DNA of 64,000 nt from contig OX104130.1 in assembly GCA_944470555.2 (NCBI GenBank), positions 49,571,491 to 49,635,490 of the forward strand, given 5' to 3'. Source of the DNA: Heterobilharzia americana. Its lineage: Eukaryota; Platyhelminthes; Trematoda; Strigeidida; Schistosomatidae. The notes beneath the pieces were generated by a model. That model saw nothing but the letters and a program-made list of their open reading frames with translations, did not search any database and was not told where the DNA came from. How positions within the stretch are numbered: the stretch's first letter is position 1; each line of letters begins with the position of its first letter. Both the position numbers and the translations under genes were made by a program. This document shows positions 12,301-27,144 of the stretch, piece by piece.

Positions 12301-15300
12301 AAATCCCTTTCGTGACGCGCCAAGTCTCTGAGCCATACAAGAGCACTGACTTGACGTTGGTGTTGAAAATCCGTATCTTGTTCCGCATGCTGAGTGCAGA
12401 AGATCTCCACACTGGTTTCAGGCTAATGAACGCCTGTCTTGCTTTTCCGATTCTGACTTTGGCGTCCTCGTCCGTCCCGCCTGTAGTTGAAACAGTGCTT
12501 CCTAGATAAGTGAAGGAGGTTACTTCCTTCAAGTTTCTCCCCTTGACGGTGATTGGAGTTTGTTGTTGTTGATGGTGGTGGTGCGGTATCTTCATCACTT
12601 CTGTCTTCTCTATATTCACCTGAAGTCCCGTCTTCGCTGCCTCACTGAATCACTAGTAAATAAAAAGTTTAAATCTGACTTTCGCCTTAAAAGCAGATGA
12701 CGGTTAATCAGCATGTTCTCAATAACGTTATCATTACCCGGAATACTATGTCATCTGTTTGATATTTTCTCATCGATCCTTGTCATTTCCATTGTCTTAT
12801 GTTTTCACTTACTATAAAGTTCACCTGCTTGTTTCCACGCGAGAAATTAGTTATCACTACAACGATGATATGATGAAACATTTTGATGAAAACAACCATT
12901 TTATCAATATTACATTTTAAACGTCCAGTTGAAAACTCCACTATCTTTCAACTAATTATCCTCAAATAAACCAAATTCACATAATGTCTACATTCTCCAG
13001 TTGATTTTGATTATTGTATCTGTCTTCCTCACTGTAAACGTCACTTTGCTCTAACACTGAAGCATTTTTCGAATCCAATTTCATACTAATTTTGCATTTG
13101 GTTTGCAGCTGAGGTGAAGCATTCCAATCAATCTCAAGTCACTTTGTTCTATGAATCTTATAAACTCTGTTGAGGAGAAAACTGTCGTTGTAACAAAGAA
13201 CTAATCAAAATAAAAAGACTATAAATGTCTTGTAATCTACTTCACCATTTCCGATTTCTGTGATACCAATTAAATAGTATATAGCTCAGAGAAGAGTATT
13301 TTGTATTTAAAAGTTCAATTTTTTCAGTGTATATATCTATATATAAGTGGTTTCAAGTTACAGTGTATGCTCTGTAAACTGTTTTCAAAAATGCAAAGCA
13401 GAAAATGCATTACCAAATAAAAACATTCTCAAAGAAACCTGACTACTGATATGTTTCGCGCCCTGTATATTGTGCTTCAACTACCGTTAAGTACATTCTG
13501 TAGCAATAGCGAATATATTTTCTTGTTAATATAAGCTTAAAACTACAGCACTATGCGACAATGTAATTCCATATTGCATTTATTTACTTCATGTAGCACC
13601 AGTGATACAGTATCACTAACTGAATGATGTTTCCCAAAAAATCACTGCTGGAATCATTCCAAGGTAGTAGTACAACTTCCAACAAATGGTTTTTTACAGT
13701 TTAATCATTTTGAATTCTTTGAATTCAGCTGCAGCGGTATTTGTCATACAGAAAAATTAGGTAGTGTAACATCCCAACTACATCTATTGGGTGTTGACTT
13801 GATGATGCAAGAATCGATACCAAACTTCTCTCTCCACTTTACGTCAAACGTCTTCAGTACAGTCGCTCTGCCACACGCTACTGTATCACTTTTTCTTTGC
13901 ATGCAGTCAATAGCTCAATGTTTTGTTGAATCAAAAAATCCTATCATTCTATTATGTTATAGAAATAGGAATAAACACCCGTTAGTTAATGGTCCCAGTG
14001 ATCCATAAACATGTTTGCTGTCATAAAGTATGTTCATGGTCCCATTGTTAATACTGTTGTTTCATGTTACTTGTATGAAGGAATAAAGATTATCAAGCCC
14101 AGACCTAAATTCGCATCCTTTCTCTCTTCAACCATTGTTACAGTTTTGAGTAGTTCAAGCCCATTTATTACCATGCTGACTGACGTCTTAGCCCAAAAGC
14201 CTCATAAACGTGTGATGACCATTTTGTATCATTTTTTCTTTCGCTGATCACGTATTCTTAGTTTCACTTATTAACATAAGATCGCAACAAAGTGTTCGTC
14301 ATTCTTTTGAGATATATCGACTATGTGCTACAAACCACCCATGTAAAAACCCATCCACCTACCTCAACATTTATCACTCAGTAGTTGTAACCGTGCAGCA
14401 TATGTAGTCATTCAGCTTACCGTTGTGCTTCTATAGTAGAAATTCAACTGCGTAGGTGACCTTCGCAACTCAAGTTATTTTGTTAACCTTCACTTGTGGT
14501 TATAATACCAGTTTAATAGGGACACCAAATCAGTGAAAAATACATGCATAAAAAAGATTATTCAAATCATTTTTCGTTTACGTGGTTGGAAAACCATTTT
14601 TTATTTTCTCACCTTCCGTTTGATGTTGAAAGGAAACCAAGGGGAGTTCTTTCCCATTTCTTTTGACCACTAATGCATCAAAACACTTTCTTTAACCGTA
14701 TAGCATCGTTACAAACCAAAACTCACACTTTTCCAGAAAATTTAACTTACGTTCACAAATAGTGTGTAGTCCTCTCACTCCTTATATTGACAAGTTATAA
14801 CGTATTCGAAAACAGAAAAGTATGTCTTACAACTTGTACATGATTCTATTTTAGAAATGTCAAAAATTATCAGGTGAATGATTGTATTTCACTGTGTGAC
14901 ATTTCTAATGAACTCACTAAGCTGGAATAAAAATCTGCCACACTGCCATACTTTTACTCCTATAATAATGAAATTTACACATATAATGATAAAAACTTTT
15001 ATTTTTGCAAGATACTGATCTAAATCTAACCAATGTGACCTGAAATACCCTAGCAAACGCTTGTTCACAGATCACTAGGTTCCTGCATTTAATGCTGAAA
15101 TGATTACTGATTTGGTATGTTTTTCAAGACCCAATAAATCACAATATTATCAAATTAGCACTGAAGATGATCAAAATTTACCGATTCATTTAGAAGTTTT
15201 TCACGGTATTATTGTCTGTCTATAATAAAGACTAACAACGGCATACTTTTCGTTGATCATTTTAAATGAGCTTCAGTGAATTGGAAAATTTTTTCATTCT

Positions 15301-18300
15301 GAAGACAGCAAGATAGTGTCAGAAAACCTAGTTAACCCAGGGGTACAAACTGAGGGACAAAATTAGCATAGGACCTCATGCACACGTGCATCAGTTCAAG
15401 CTGCTACACTCCAAAACAGCATGTGTAGAACCAGTAGACAGAAAAAGAAGTGTATAAAGAAAAACCTTTCTCACCAAAAAAATTTGCATTCGCATTTTTG
15501 TTCACTTTCAAATTCTAGAGTATCGTAACCGCGGTCACAGCACAAGCGAGAACATGAATTGACTGCATCTTTTGATGTTGCATTACACTGTCTACCAGCA
15601 ATTCCTAAGTGACCTAAATAAACAGCGTTAAAATGAATAATTAAATTTAATGAGTTCAAGTATATTTAAATAATTACTTCTGAAAAATATCAATTACTTC
15701 ATTCTCTTTTTGAACTCATTGCTCATTGGACAGTGTGAGCATATCGCATAAAAATTATCTTTGAAATGCTGAGGTAAGATAAACCACTTCTTTAGCAAAA
15801 TAAAGCATAATTTCTTTGCAGAAATAAACCAGCATCAAAGGCAGTTATATACCACATCTAAAGATCTTACTCATTCTGAAGTACCACAGTATATTTAAAC
15901 TTTTCTGCCTGTTATTTGATTATCGCACTACTAATTCACACTACTTGGGAAGTGAAGTCGGTAAGATAGTGAAATATTTTATCACTATTTTATCCATGGA
16001 ACTGCAATCCAGGTAAAATGCAAACACACACCTGGAAAAAAACGCATTGACCTAAGCCACTATACCATACAAAATTACAGAAAAATAAAATTACTAACGG
16101 TAGTAAGAAGTTATTCAAATAAATCTGGACAACCTGAGTAGGTAAAGTCTAAAACAGAAAAGAATTATGGGCAGCTGAAAATAGCACGTATGCTAAAGTT
16201 TGGTTTCATCTGCTTTTACGTGAGTGAATAAATATTTTTTTTCAAAAGGACTCTGAATGTTTATACTCCCAGTCTTATAGATATCAACCAAGATGATCCC
16301 TTCAGAACTCATGTGAACGCTTAGGGACTTATGTTACCCATATAACTACTAATTGTTTATCATTTTGCAGCCTGAACCAACTTCAAAGATACAATACATA
16401 TATATGTGTAATCACTAAAGATACTGGCTACTTGAAAAAAGGTTTAAGTTCCGACAAAATTAGAGTTTAATCACCGACTAACTACCAGCGAGCCGTTTTG
16501 AACCAAACCTTCCAGCTTTGTGGTACTAGAGAAGCTTTAGTAATTGAACTCTCAGCGAAAAATTTGCGTTCACTAGATTTATGTTCCAGATGCTGCAACG
16601 CTTAAGAAAACAAAAGTATTAGGAAAAACATGCTTTATTAAATACGGCTGACATCTCCACCCAGTTTGAAAACTGCGAGATTACTTCCAGTCTTAGCATA
16701 TGCCTCGAATGCATTCCTAACTAGGTTCCTTCCAAAGAAGCTCGACCGGCTAACTAGTTCACTAGTTACTAGCAGGACCTAAGCAAGGGTAAAGAGGGAA
16801 GGTTGCTCATAGGGCTAGAAACCATACACCAGAAAGCCAGTAAAAACCAAAGAAAAACATCAAAGCACAGACAAAATATAAACCAACCAAACAAACATTT
16901 CCTCCCTGCAATCGAACAGAAAAAATGACACCAGTTAGCAAAAGCCACCGGTAAATCAATTACACGATGCGTCGACTCTCTCTCTTCATGAAAAGGACAC
17001 AAAACATGCGGACAAGAAGTGTTAACAGAGTGTTTGAAGCTGGCTGTCAAGGCTGGCCAGATTGCCAAAGAGATGAGAAGGTAGAGCATAGAAGTGCTAG
17101 GCTGGGAATCTGCGAAAGCAGATTGAATGGAAGTGGACTCTCCAAACTGTCAACTGGAGAGTCAATAATCTACTCCGACGTCACCCAGACGACAACCAGG
17201 AACACACTGACTTTCGGAGTGGCTATCGTGATGTCCCCAACAGCATCAAAGGCTCTCTCTCATGCAGTGGGAACCAATGTTCTACAGGATCATAACAGCA
17301 AGATTCAACTCAGAAGGAAGGGAAAGTCACAATCATTCAATACTACACTATGCACCTACAAATAATGCAGATGAAGAGAAGAAGGAGGAATTCTACAGAC
17401 AACTGAAATCAGTACTAGACAAAACCTCAGTTGGCGACATCAAAATTCTAATGAACAATGTGAATGCCGAACTGGGAGCAGACAACTCGGGAAGAGAACT
17501 CATCATGGGTCGAGAAGCACTCGGTGAAACGAATGGGGATGGAGAGCTGTTTGCAGACTTCTGCTCATTCAACGATTTGGTGATTGGAGGCACTGTCTGT
17601 GTTCAAGTACAAGGATATCCACAAAGCGAGCGACATGGGGTTGATTTCACCGGATGGACACACTACACTGAAAATCAGATCAACTTCATCTCAATGTGAA
17701 GAAAGTGGAGACGCAGCCTACTGGACACAAGATCATATCAAGAGGGGGAGCAGATGTAGGTTTACAACACTCACTATCTAGTGCAAGGAACCTACCTGCA
17801 AAATCAAGTTGAAATCCCTCACAGAAGCTGGTGATAGGCCACAGTTCACGTCCAACAGTTAGAAGAGAAACTGAAGTACGAAACTTTAAAGGAAATCTTC
17901 ACGTCAGCCATCAGGACAAAATGGGAGATATAGAGCAACATCCCTGACGAAACCTGTGAGTATGAACACTGGAAGTCTTTGAAAGTTATATGGAAAGAAA
18001 CTTGTGTGACCGTATTAATAGGGAAAAGGAAGGTGCAAGAAAAGGGATGAATCTTTACGGACACATGGAAGCTGATAGAGCGGGGAGAGGAGGATGGTGA
18101 AGCAGAAGATGAACCAGTGCAAGGATGAAAAAAGAGAAGAGGGACTGAGTACAACGTATAAAACACTACACTGGACAAAGAAGTGAAGAAGAGTGCGCTG
18201 AAGGACAAAAGACACTTCTACGACACATTGGCAAATGAAGCAGAACAGGCTGCTGGTAGGAGAGACAGAGTCCTGACACATTATATCAAACAACCAGGTT

Positions 18301-21300
18301 ACAGTCTATCTAACAAATATCAACAAAGATGAAGCCGATGAAAGATAGTGAAGGAAAATAAGTCACCACCAAGGTGAAGAAAGAAAGGGAACAATGGGCT
18401 GACCATTTGAAAAACTGTTGAATCGACCGCCACCACCACCAGTCCAACCACAGAACCATCAGTGAACACATGTCCCCAACATAAGCAGAAGTCGTGTATG
18501 CCATAAGGTTGCTGAAATCCGTGAAGGCAGCAGGACCATATGGGACTTCTCCAGAAGCACTGAAAACAGATGCAGAGACATCAACAGGGAACATGCTCAC
18601 ACCACACCCCTACTGCATAAGGTCTAGAAGGAATGAAGGAAAAGTACATGCTGACTGACTGGAAAAAGGGCTACCCTGTCAAAATCACGAAGATAAGTGA
18701 CCTGAGTCTTTTCAAGGACTGGCGCGGAATCATGTTCCATCTTTGTCCACCTCAAGCAAATTATTAAGCTGCATCATCCTGCAGAGTCAAAAAGATGCGC
18801 TGGATTCAAATTGCAACGCTACTCTACGCATCATCATATAACACAGCATAGAATGGCAATCAACTGGATCTTTTCCTTAGACTCATCGGTTTTGAAAAGT
18901 GCCTTCGACAGCATCGACGGAGAAGGTATTTGGAAATTGGCTCAACACGACGGTTTTAGTGTCACAAACCTCTATCAACCTCATTCCACAACTAGATGAT
19001 ATGTGATGCTACATGCCAAGTGATTCACAACTGAAAGCTCATTCATGCCTTCGAAGCGAAGACAGGAGTAAGACAAGGTTGTCTACTATCAGCCATGATC
19101 TTCCTGATTGTGGTCGCCTGGATCATGCAACAAACAGTAAGGAGCGAGAGGATGGGCATACGCACGCTGTTTGACCGATGAAAAGAGCCTAGAAGATTTG
19201 AATTTCGACGATGATAATGATGATTTGTGTCTAATGTCACACAAACTTGAAGGTCTACAGGCAAAATCCATATTATTTTTCAGAGTTCCAGTGTTCATAC
19301 TCACAGGTTTCGTCAGGGATGTTGCTCTATATCTCCCATTTTGTCCTGATGGCTGACGTGAAGATTTCCTTTAAAGTTTCGTACTTCAGTTTCTCTTCTA
19401 ACTGTTGGACGTGAACTGTGGCCTATCACCAGCTTCTGTGAGGGATTTCAACTTGATTTTGCAGGTAGGTTCCTTGCACTAGATAGTGAGTGTTGTAAAC
19501 CTACATCTGCTCCCCCTCTTGATATGATCTTGTGTCCAGTAGGCTGCGTCTCCACTTTCTTCACATTGAGATGAAGTTGATCTGATTTTCAGTGTAGTGT
19601 GTCCATCCGGTGAAATCAACCCCATGTCGCTCGCTTTGTGGATATCCTTGTACTTGAACACAGACAGTGCCTCCAATCACCAAATCGTTGAATGAGCAGA
19701 AGTCTGCAAACAGCTCTCCATCCCCATTCGTTTCACCGAGTGCTTCTCGACCCATGATGAGTTCTCTTCCCGAGTTGTCTGCTCCCAGTTCGGCATTCAC
19801 ATTGTTCATTAGAATTTTGATGTCGCCAACTGAGGTTTTGTCTAGTACTGATTTCAGTTGTCTGTAGAATTCCTCCTTCTTCTCTTCATCTGCATTATTT
19901 GTAGGTGCATAGTGTAGTATTGAATGATTGTGACTTTCCCTTCCTTCTGAGTTGAATCTTGCTGTTATGATCCTGTAGAACATTGGTTCCCACTGCATGA
20001 GAGAGAGCCTTTGATGCTGTTGGGGACATCACGATAGCCACTCCGAAAGTCAGTGTGTTCCTGGTTGTCGTCTGGGTGACGTCGGAGTAGATTATTGACT
20101 CTCCAGTTGACAGTTTGGAGAGTCCACTTCCATTCAATCTGCTTTCGCAGATTCCCAGCCTAGCACTTCTATGCTCTACCTTCTCATCTCTTTGGCAATC
20201 TGGCCAGCCTTGACAGCCAGCTTCAAACACTTTTTGGACATTCCATGCCCCCATTCTTACTTATTCTTTATCATAATGAAACCGACATTATTGGGACTTC
20301 TTTGAGACTTTCGAGAAACTATTGTAGGTTTCGCTAAGTTCGGTTTTTCTAATGAACTAACAAATCTTAAAACTTTCGTTGACCATGAAAGAATTTAAGC
20401 GCTAAACTTTCTCCGTTCCACATACAAATTTTTGTGTGGTATTTAATGAAATTGATGTTTCCGGTAACGTTACATGTAATCTCATTTATCACCATTCTGT
20501 GACCCATTTCTCAGTTAACTAGAGTTGACATGGTTCGAAGAGGTTTAGGTCAAAACCTAAATTTTCATTTATGTACACAATAATTCCTACAACTGACCGG
20601 AAAACTGTATTTTAAAAATACTAACATTCAATAACACTGACCACTTAAATAACTCTGGAAGACAGTTAAAACTAAATAGTCATCTCTTATTCATATGCAG
20701 GACGACATAATTACTCAGACAAGGAATTGAGTCTTGATCATTACGAGATTATAATTAGTTGGTCTAATTAGCCATCCCTTTGTTTTCGTGGTATAAATAC
20801 CTATTTGTGTTTACTGCAATTATTTATTTATTTACTCAGCACGAAAATCAGTATAACTGGGCACAATTCAAATGTACAATTAATACTTTGAGGACTACTC
20901 AACTAATAAAAGCCTTATGACGTTAAACTATGAATATGATGATCTAAAAGTTATTCAGATAGGTCCTTATTGTGTGTTTCACAGTTTCAAAATGCAACTT
21001 ATCTTGATTTATGCGAGATATGAACTCATCCCACCAAGAGTCTAATAAGAAGTAACCTTTGATTTGACTTTTGGTCTACTGATATGTTTAGTGAAAATCC
21101 CCAACTTTACGTGCACATGGGTACAAAATACGTGGTTCCTTAATAGGATAGTGGATACCTAGAATCGATATTACAAAGATAAAAACGACTACCCCTACCT
21201 GAGGAGTGGTACTGACAGTTTCTAATGTAGGAAACTTATTAAACTGAATGATAGAAGTGGTGAGCAGCAGTCATCACTGTATTGATACTTATGATGATCA

Positions 21301-21637
21301 TGGAGAAGATTAAAACAATGAATATATGAGTCATATTGCTATAAACTAGGGTATACAAACTGTTAAGTATGGCTGGAGAAAAATTACAATATAAATGTTG
21401 GGGCAGTATGATGGTTCAATGAACAGAAAGCATGCACTAATGAGGCTTATTTATTTTTCCTTTTGTTTTGTTTTTACATTTGCACTGCATTAAACTGATT
21501 AAAGCACCAGTCAACATTGTCCAGAAATCTAGTGAGGAGAAAATCCATTTAGTGTTTATGCTAAACAATGAATCATTTTTACTCAGAGATCTAATGGGAT
21601 GGTAAGTAGTTGCATCTCTGATACTTACTATTTTGAA

Positions 21638-21680
<43 letters not shown>

Positions 21681-24600
21681 TTACACTCAGAGCGGTATGT
21701 GATGTCATTATGCAGCCCTGGAGATCATTCTGCATATTTCATTGAGTAACTCCAAAGGCCCATCTTAACAACTTCTGAAATAGCCAATTAAGCTTTCCAA
21801 TTTAGTGAAAAGCTGCCCTACCATCCATAATAAAGAAATGTAATCAACTATTGCAGTTGCTGCCAGTGTGGGCTTTAGAGTTACTAAGCTTTTTGTATTC
21901 GACAAATGTTGAACACGATAGAAAGTGCATTCTGTACTCAGTAAGCAGTAGAGTGCTGACTACCTGAAGGCTATGCATAACTAGGCGTGAAGTACTGATT
22001 CATCTCAGTATAGACAATGAACACACACAGTAAATTTCGGACTAGCTTCTCTGACAATATGTTAGCTTCCAACATTCCTCTCGTTTTCATTCAGTTTACA
22101 ATAATAATATCACCTCAAAATTATTATGGTTGAAATAGTTTAGGACCACTTTATTTGTGATAATTGAGACAACACCATGAAGCTGTTTCGTAATGAGGTC
22201 AAAGTACATGGATCACATGATTCATCTGGTTACACTTCTAAAAGTGACACCTAATATGGTGAATAATACTTTACTTCATATGATATGACTTCCTGGTCTG
22301 TTAAGCACCGTAAAATACCTACTGGTTTCTGGTAACAGGTTGCTAAAAACAGGAAAACTGAAGTGAACTACGCCTAAAAAACACTTTTGATACTTTTGTG
22401 TATGCAAATGCTGTGTAAAGATGTTCACAAATAAATGTCTCATATTATACGGTATCATGATCTAGAAGAAAGTGAGATAGAGGAGCAGGTGACGAGACAA
22501 TGATGAAGCGAAGACAAGTGTCGACAAAACATATATGATGACCTTGAATTGCTTTTGTACTTTACTACCTTTCACAAACGGAGGAAAATGTAGGTTACGA
22601 TACAGTCACTGTGAGTAAATGTCTTGAATAATATCCAGCAAGTCCTTAGATAGATACTGACCCAATACAACTATGCTGTAATCTACAAATCTACCTCTTC
22701 CCATCTTCATATCAGTCACGCACTCAGGAGGTGATAATTTTTTTCTGAATTATAAAACTGCGACTGAATACATAATGGAATAATTCTCAGTCATCCCAAT
22801 AACCTATATATCATAAATCAAGCTTAAACCAATATGTATCCAGTTTTCCTTTTATCTGACCTTATTAATAGTTATCCTTTCAAGTTTGAAAAACATATGC
22901 CTAATGAAAAATGTGGGCATTCACCGTCATTGAGACAATTAGGCATTTTATATCTGTTTAAAAAAGAACAAACCATCAATACTAATATCATATTGAATTA
23001 ATTCAACAACAGGGAAATTTTTTTCTCTTTCTTTCTCTGGATAATTTATGTTTACTTTAACTCGTTTTACATGATACGGGTAGACGAATTACAGATGACA
23101 TGAATTATTCAAGCCTACTATCAGTTTCAAAGGTTAGAGGTGGAATGTAATGAAATGATTGATGATAACTTGCAAAACTATGCCTTAAGTGTTAGTCTGA
23201 CCTTAATTATACTGTCTAATCATTGAGACCATGTTTTACACTGTGTACGAGATCAACTAAGTTTGGATAAAAAGCAAATATCAGATTTCAAATGGAGAAA
23301 AACTAACTGATATCAGAATTAAACATTCACAAATCTTATTTAAATTAAATGATTCAATGTGTATGTATATGTGTTCTTCACATACATTCCTGAATACTGG
23401 AGCAATTATTCATGAATATATTCTAAAGAAAGCCTCAACTGAGGGACTGTTTATGTCAGTTCCAAACTTCACACATATGGTAAACACTTGGAAATGAAAT
23501 ACTCGAGCATCACCTGCAGAAATTAAACTATGGTCACTTAGATTGATATCCCTGCTACTGAACAGCTGTGAACCATCGAATTCTATTTAACTTCATACAT
23601 TAAGAAAAAAGTGAGTATATTTAAGCAAAACATCTCGAATGAAATCTTGAACGCTTCTAAGCTCCGTATCTGAACAAAATTAGCAAAACACTCTGAATAA
23701 CTTCAGAACTTGGTGAATTGAGTCGATGAAAAACACCACACCAAATGTTGTTCATCCGTATCATAAATATTAATGAAGAATACTTGGGCCACGAAGTGAC
23801 TATCTTCACTTGTTAGATGAGGAATTATAATATATTTAAAATCAATAGGAAAAAGGTACTTCATAGACAATCTTCATATCAGATTTCAGTTATTAAGATA
23901 TACTTAACTTAACCATATGTTTCCTTAACATATGAAAACAGACTGGGTTTCCTGGCCATTAGAAGCTAAATAAACTCAGAAGCATGATCCCGAAATTTCT
24001 TCTTATTAAGTTTGAAACATGAGTTCACATTATGTACAAGGTTTGAGATAAATATAGGATTTTATATAGGAGTCTAGATATTTATTACTGAATGAAATCA
24101 CTCCATGAATGAAAAAAATACCACACAAAGCCATAGAACAATGACGTGACAGTGAAGAAACACTTCCTTTCGAAGATCCCATTCACCAAAGCTATACAGT
24201 CGTGTTTATAAGTGTCAGGAAAAAATAACAGCTTGCCATTAGGTGATAGTATCAGGTGGTTAATGTAATTTGATTACCATAATCAGGCGACTACAATAAG
24301 TACTTAGCTGTATGGACTAGACAGTTGCATAGACTAATTACTGATGATCCAGATCTAGTCCTACAGACATCAGTCACGATCATTAATTTAGTGGACTTAG
24401 ATTTTTTCTCCAGTGGAAGAATCCTAGTGATAAGGTAAGGAATTATTAAAACCACACGATTCTTAGCGTAATGCCTACAGGCCCGAAGGCATTTCGCTTG
24501 TCATTCTGTCTGTAGCTTTCTATTACGGAGGAGGCGGTCTTTCCAGTGTGGGATTATTTCTTCCTATAACCCTTTAGAAGTGATAGTTTGTCACCTAAGA

Positions 24601-27106
24601 TGTTGGTATGTGAATGCAATTATAAGATATTAGTTACGATCCTTAATAAATTGATGGTCAGATTTACGGTTTTTGAGAATGTAATGGAGAAAGTTCTTCA
24701 GCTATTGGCAATTCTTGGCTTTTATTTATCTTTGAGACAAGTGATGTTATCGTTTGTTCCCTAGAACATTAAAAAGCCAATAATGAAGTCAGATTAACCA
24801 CTGAGTCTGACAGAAGAGTCGGTAGCAAAGTAACATCAGTATTTCCAACACTTAGTATCGAAAATTATGTTTGGTCTAAATTTCACTTATAAATGTAACT
24901 TCACTTGTTACTATGACTTTTGATTACTTTTCAAAATTCATAAATACTGTGATGATTTTAGGGTGGAAATAATATTTAGATTTTATTATGTATCACCTTG
25001 CTTGTAGCCATGCTTAGCTAACTGCTTTCATGTATGAGACAAATCGTATATTCTCACCAAGAATTATCTATAAATGCGATTTTATAACTTGGTGAATGAA
25101 GTCGCCGAAAAAGAATCTCTTCACTGAACCACACGTTTCCATTTTCTGATGAGGATGTTTCGAGAATTGAAATGAAATACCCCTTAACAATCTAAAATAA
25201 AGATTTGTTTGCACTTTATTGACTTAGCTGCGACAGGAAATGCGGCAGGCGTGAAAGGCATATGAACCTGATTATAAATGTTCCGGCAGGTAACAAATCA
25301 TACTGTAAGACGTATTAAAATAATCTAGATACAGATACATTTCGTCACGTAATGGAACCAACTAACAGCCAAACATACTCACAGAGATGAACTCACCTGG
25401 TATACGATAGTCTAAGTGAAGAACAACAAACTTATCTAGAGAAGCTTCTATCTTTACTAATTGTCCAGTCAGTCAGGAGGATTAAAATAACTGATATGTC
25501 ATGAACTTGATATGATAGCATATCACTAAATGCCATGCCTCCAAGAGAGTCACATAATTTCCTTTTTCGTTAGAAGCATATTGCTTCATGTTGCTTGATT
25601 AGGCGAAATAAGGAAATGATTTAAATAAACAAGTTTAACTTCATTAAAAAGAAAGTTTTATTATAAACGCCACCTGTAACTTTAACCATTTTATGTTATC
25701 ACACCTAAAAATAAAATTTTCATGACCATTTTTTAACCTACCTATGCTTTCATCAAAGTAACAGTAATTTGGAGACTCCTCCAAGTAAACTAATTTGTTT
25801 TTTGGCAGTTCCCTTGATTTGACAATCGTCATCCGTGGCCATCTATGTTGAGATTTTTTATTGCTCAGAAATCCATTCCGATCTTGTTTCACACCACTAT
25901 TGCTATGATTGTTAATTACAATTAGCCAGTTCTTTGAGTCGTGTTTTAAGTTTGTTGAAACAGCTGGTAGATTCTTTTTGATGGGATAGCTATGACTCTG
26001 GCTAAATTTTTGTATTTGCATCTTTGTATCAATTCGCTTCAATATATCTAGTCTAGGTTCATAGGTGACTCGAATAGCGGAGTCGTATGCAGATTTCAAC
26101 ACCTTCCCAACTAAACGAAATTCATTGACACGTTGCCAACATGTTCTCATTGAACAGGCTCCACTAACACCATGACATTTACACTTCGTGACCCGATTTT
26201 TCCAAACCAGCTAAATAAAAGTAAGTGAAATCAGTTATTAAAGAGTATCAAGCTTGATTTTGAACAACGATACATTCATAGAATCTTGTGTAATATAAGG
26301 AAATTTTCCAATACTTGGCTTTTAGGTACATCTGCTTCGAAGTTTTCAAGATGTTTATGGATGTCAAGAACGTGTAAGAAATAATGCTTACTGATTTGCG
26401 ATGGTCACCTGAAAACTACATACCTTCAGTGAATAAATATTACAAGACTAGAGAAGTCACCAACTATTCTACCTTGAAATGTAATATTTGTTTCTTTATA
26501 TGGGTGATTAGATAGAAACATTGCACTGAAATTAATTCGCTGCAATAAAATTAGTTAGTGAAACATAAAAGCACACCGTGACTTGGCCAACGGTCTGACT
26601 CACGACCTTCAAGTTTCATTATGAGCTCACTACCATTGAGCTACTGAGTCAGAATCCATTGACATTCTGTTGGAATCTTATCTTAATAACTTGGTAAAAT
26701 ATGGCCTGTCCTTCAAACAGTAGTGAATTAATTGAGAATTCGAACCACTTACTGTTTGCGAATTTGTAAATATTTTAGGTTGCATGCATTAAAAAATTCC
26801 ATGTTTGCTATTAGATAACTTTATTTATCAGGCTAATTTTAACAAACAACAGGAAAATGTTTTTATCAAAGTTTCCGAATTGCTTTTGTCATTTATCTCT
26901 AACTGTTCGACACACTAACTAGATAAGCCAAGTTTTAAATGGGTTTTCTTTCATAAACAAAGAGTACTTTATATCGTACTGGTTTGTATCGCAAAAATAG
27001 TTATTTATTTTCATCCATTCCACATTTAAGTTAATGAGCTTAGACTGAAGCTGAACATGTGATAGTCCCCTAAGTGTACTGCTTAATTAAGGCTTTATTT
27101 GAGTTG

Positions 27107-27144
<38 letters not shown>

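Larger units (their letters stand above)
9312..15474 (-). other. Wnt intron 4 (6.2 kb)
   Basis: GTGAGA donor and TTTTCAG acceptor. It hosts a 5'-truncated RTE copy with target-site duplication (11888-12655). The remainder, 9312-11887 and 12656-15474, shows no recognisable gene. Short reading frames at 11.2-11.7 and 13.8-14.2 kb look like chance. Confidence 0.85.
15614..25741 (-). other. Wnt intron 3 (10.1 kb)
   Basis: GTAGGT donor and TTTAG acceptor. It hosts two dead RTE copies arranged as an inverted repeat (17029-20265) and an AT microsatellite (21641-21678). I see no gene in 15614-17028 or 20266-25741. Confidence 0.85.

Noticed and set aside
12117..12509. 130-codon forward reading frame
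   Set aside because: Antisense shadow of the RTE tail encoded on the minus strand at 12619-12053.
17846..18600. Several reverse reading frames of 92-120 codons, rich in Ser/Phe
   Set aside because: Antisense of the decayed RTE linker; the same low-complexity frames reappear at 39465-39707 because that region is a related RTE copy.
19667..19867. 66-codon frame present twice (also 17393-17593)
   Set aside because: Antisense shadow of the endonuclease, duplicated with the inverted repeat.
17029..20265. Twin-priming inversion of a single RTE insertion
   Set aside because: Twin priming inverts the 5' segment without duplicating it; here the same 946 bases occur in both orientations with shared lesions.
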